Source: an uncultured bacterium (GTDB taxonomy: Bacteria > Verrucomicrobiota > Kiritimatiellia > PWTM01). Taken from it: 32,116 bases of DNA. Made by a program: the position numbers and the translations under genes. The DNA lies in contig CALLFZ010000040.1 in NCBI GenBank assembly GCA_938010045.1, positions 1 to 32,116 of the forward strand. Reading direction: 5' to 3'. This document shows, piece after piece, positions 32,101 through 32,116 of this stretch. The stretch's first letter is position 1; each line of letters starts with the position of its first letter. The notes under the pieces are model-generated. The model saw nothing but the letters and a program-made list of their open reading frames with translations. It did no database searches and was not told the origin of the DNA.

Positions 32101-32116
32101 AACATCGGCCGCCGCT

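Larger units (their letters stand above)
31420..32116. other. Non-coding region upstream of hypC, filled with repeats, to the window end
   Basis: Apart from the promoter candidate next to hypC, nothing here looks coding. From 31539 onward it is a same-orientation array of the GGGGACAGGCAC element, described separately. Open frames in it are repeat translations. Confidence 0.75.

Noticed and set aside
1-32116. CRISPR array or defence island
   Set aside because: The repeats are degenerate, unevenly spaced and lack unique spacers of equal length. No Cas, restriction or toxin-antitoxin genes were recognised.

Overview
The window reads as a chromosomal stretch of a GC-rich, Gram-negative-type bacterium. 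A 1,150-residue fragment of a secreted autotransporter-associated beta-strand repeat protein, prepilin sites of the A^FTLIEL type, an LPS heptose gene (gmhA) and a divergent FtsZ that still ends in a normal FtsA-binding peptide all point to the PVC group, most likely Kiritimatiellota, Lentisphaerota or Verrucomicrobiota. This placement is inference; no rRNA or tRNA gene was found to test it.

Layout. Positions 1-3450 (minus) hold the 5' part of the giant beta-strand repeat protein. After a 0.5 kb divergent intergenic region comes a compact division and cell-wall operon on the plus strand, ddl-ftsQ-ftsA-ftsZ (3974-8190). It converges on an eight-gene minus-strand operon read from 15309 down to 9371: aroQ-accB-accC-asp23-amaP-gmhA-pfkB-adh. 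The 1.2 kb between the two operons is filled largely with degenerate copies of a GGGGACAGGCAC repeat. Next are mscL (plus), then a minus-strand group argC-HAD phosphatase-purF. The PurF homologue lacks the N-terminal nucleophile cysteine. A thiol peroxidase, an Amidase_3 cell-wall hydrolase, a plus-strand trio (TPR protein, endonuclease/exonuclease/phosphatase lipoprotein, HAD phosphatase) and a GspG-like pseudopilin follow. A 1.3 kb stretch (24829-26169) has no intact gene but carries a decayed tyrosine-recombinase C-terminus and a possible VOC/glyoxalase remnant. The window closes with a minus-strand hydrogenase-maturation operon, hypC-hypD-hypE-hypA-hypB, running into malQ, and with a second array of the GGGGACAGGCAC element upstream of hypC.

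How the genes fit together. ddl makes the D-Ala-D-Ala precursor while FtsQ, FtsA and FtsZ build the divisome. The aroQ-accBC-asp23-amaP-gmhA-pfkB cluster joins fatty-acid initiation, an Asp23/AmaP envelope module and LPS heptose synthesis, so it looks like an envelope-biogenesis operon. The hyp genes imply a [NiFe] hydrogenase encoded elsewhere, and the co-directional malQ ties maltodextrin breakdown to it by position only. I found no CRISPR array, no intact transposase and no clear defence system. The most unusual items are the Cys-less PurF, the two arrays of a hairpin-bearing repeat, and the divergent FtsZ.
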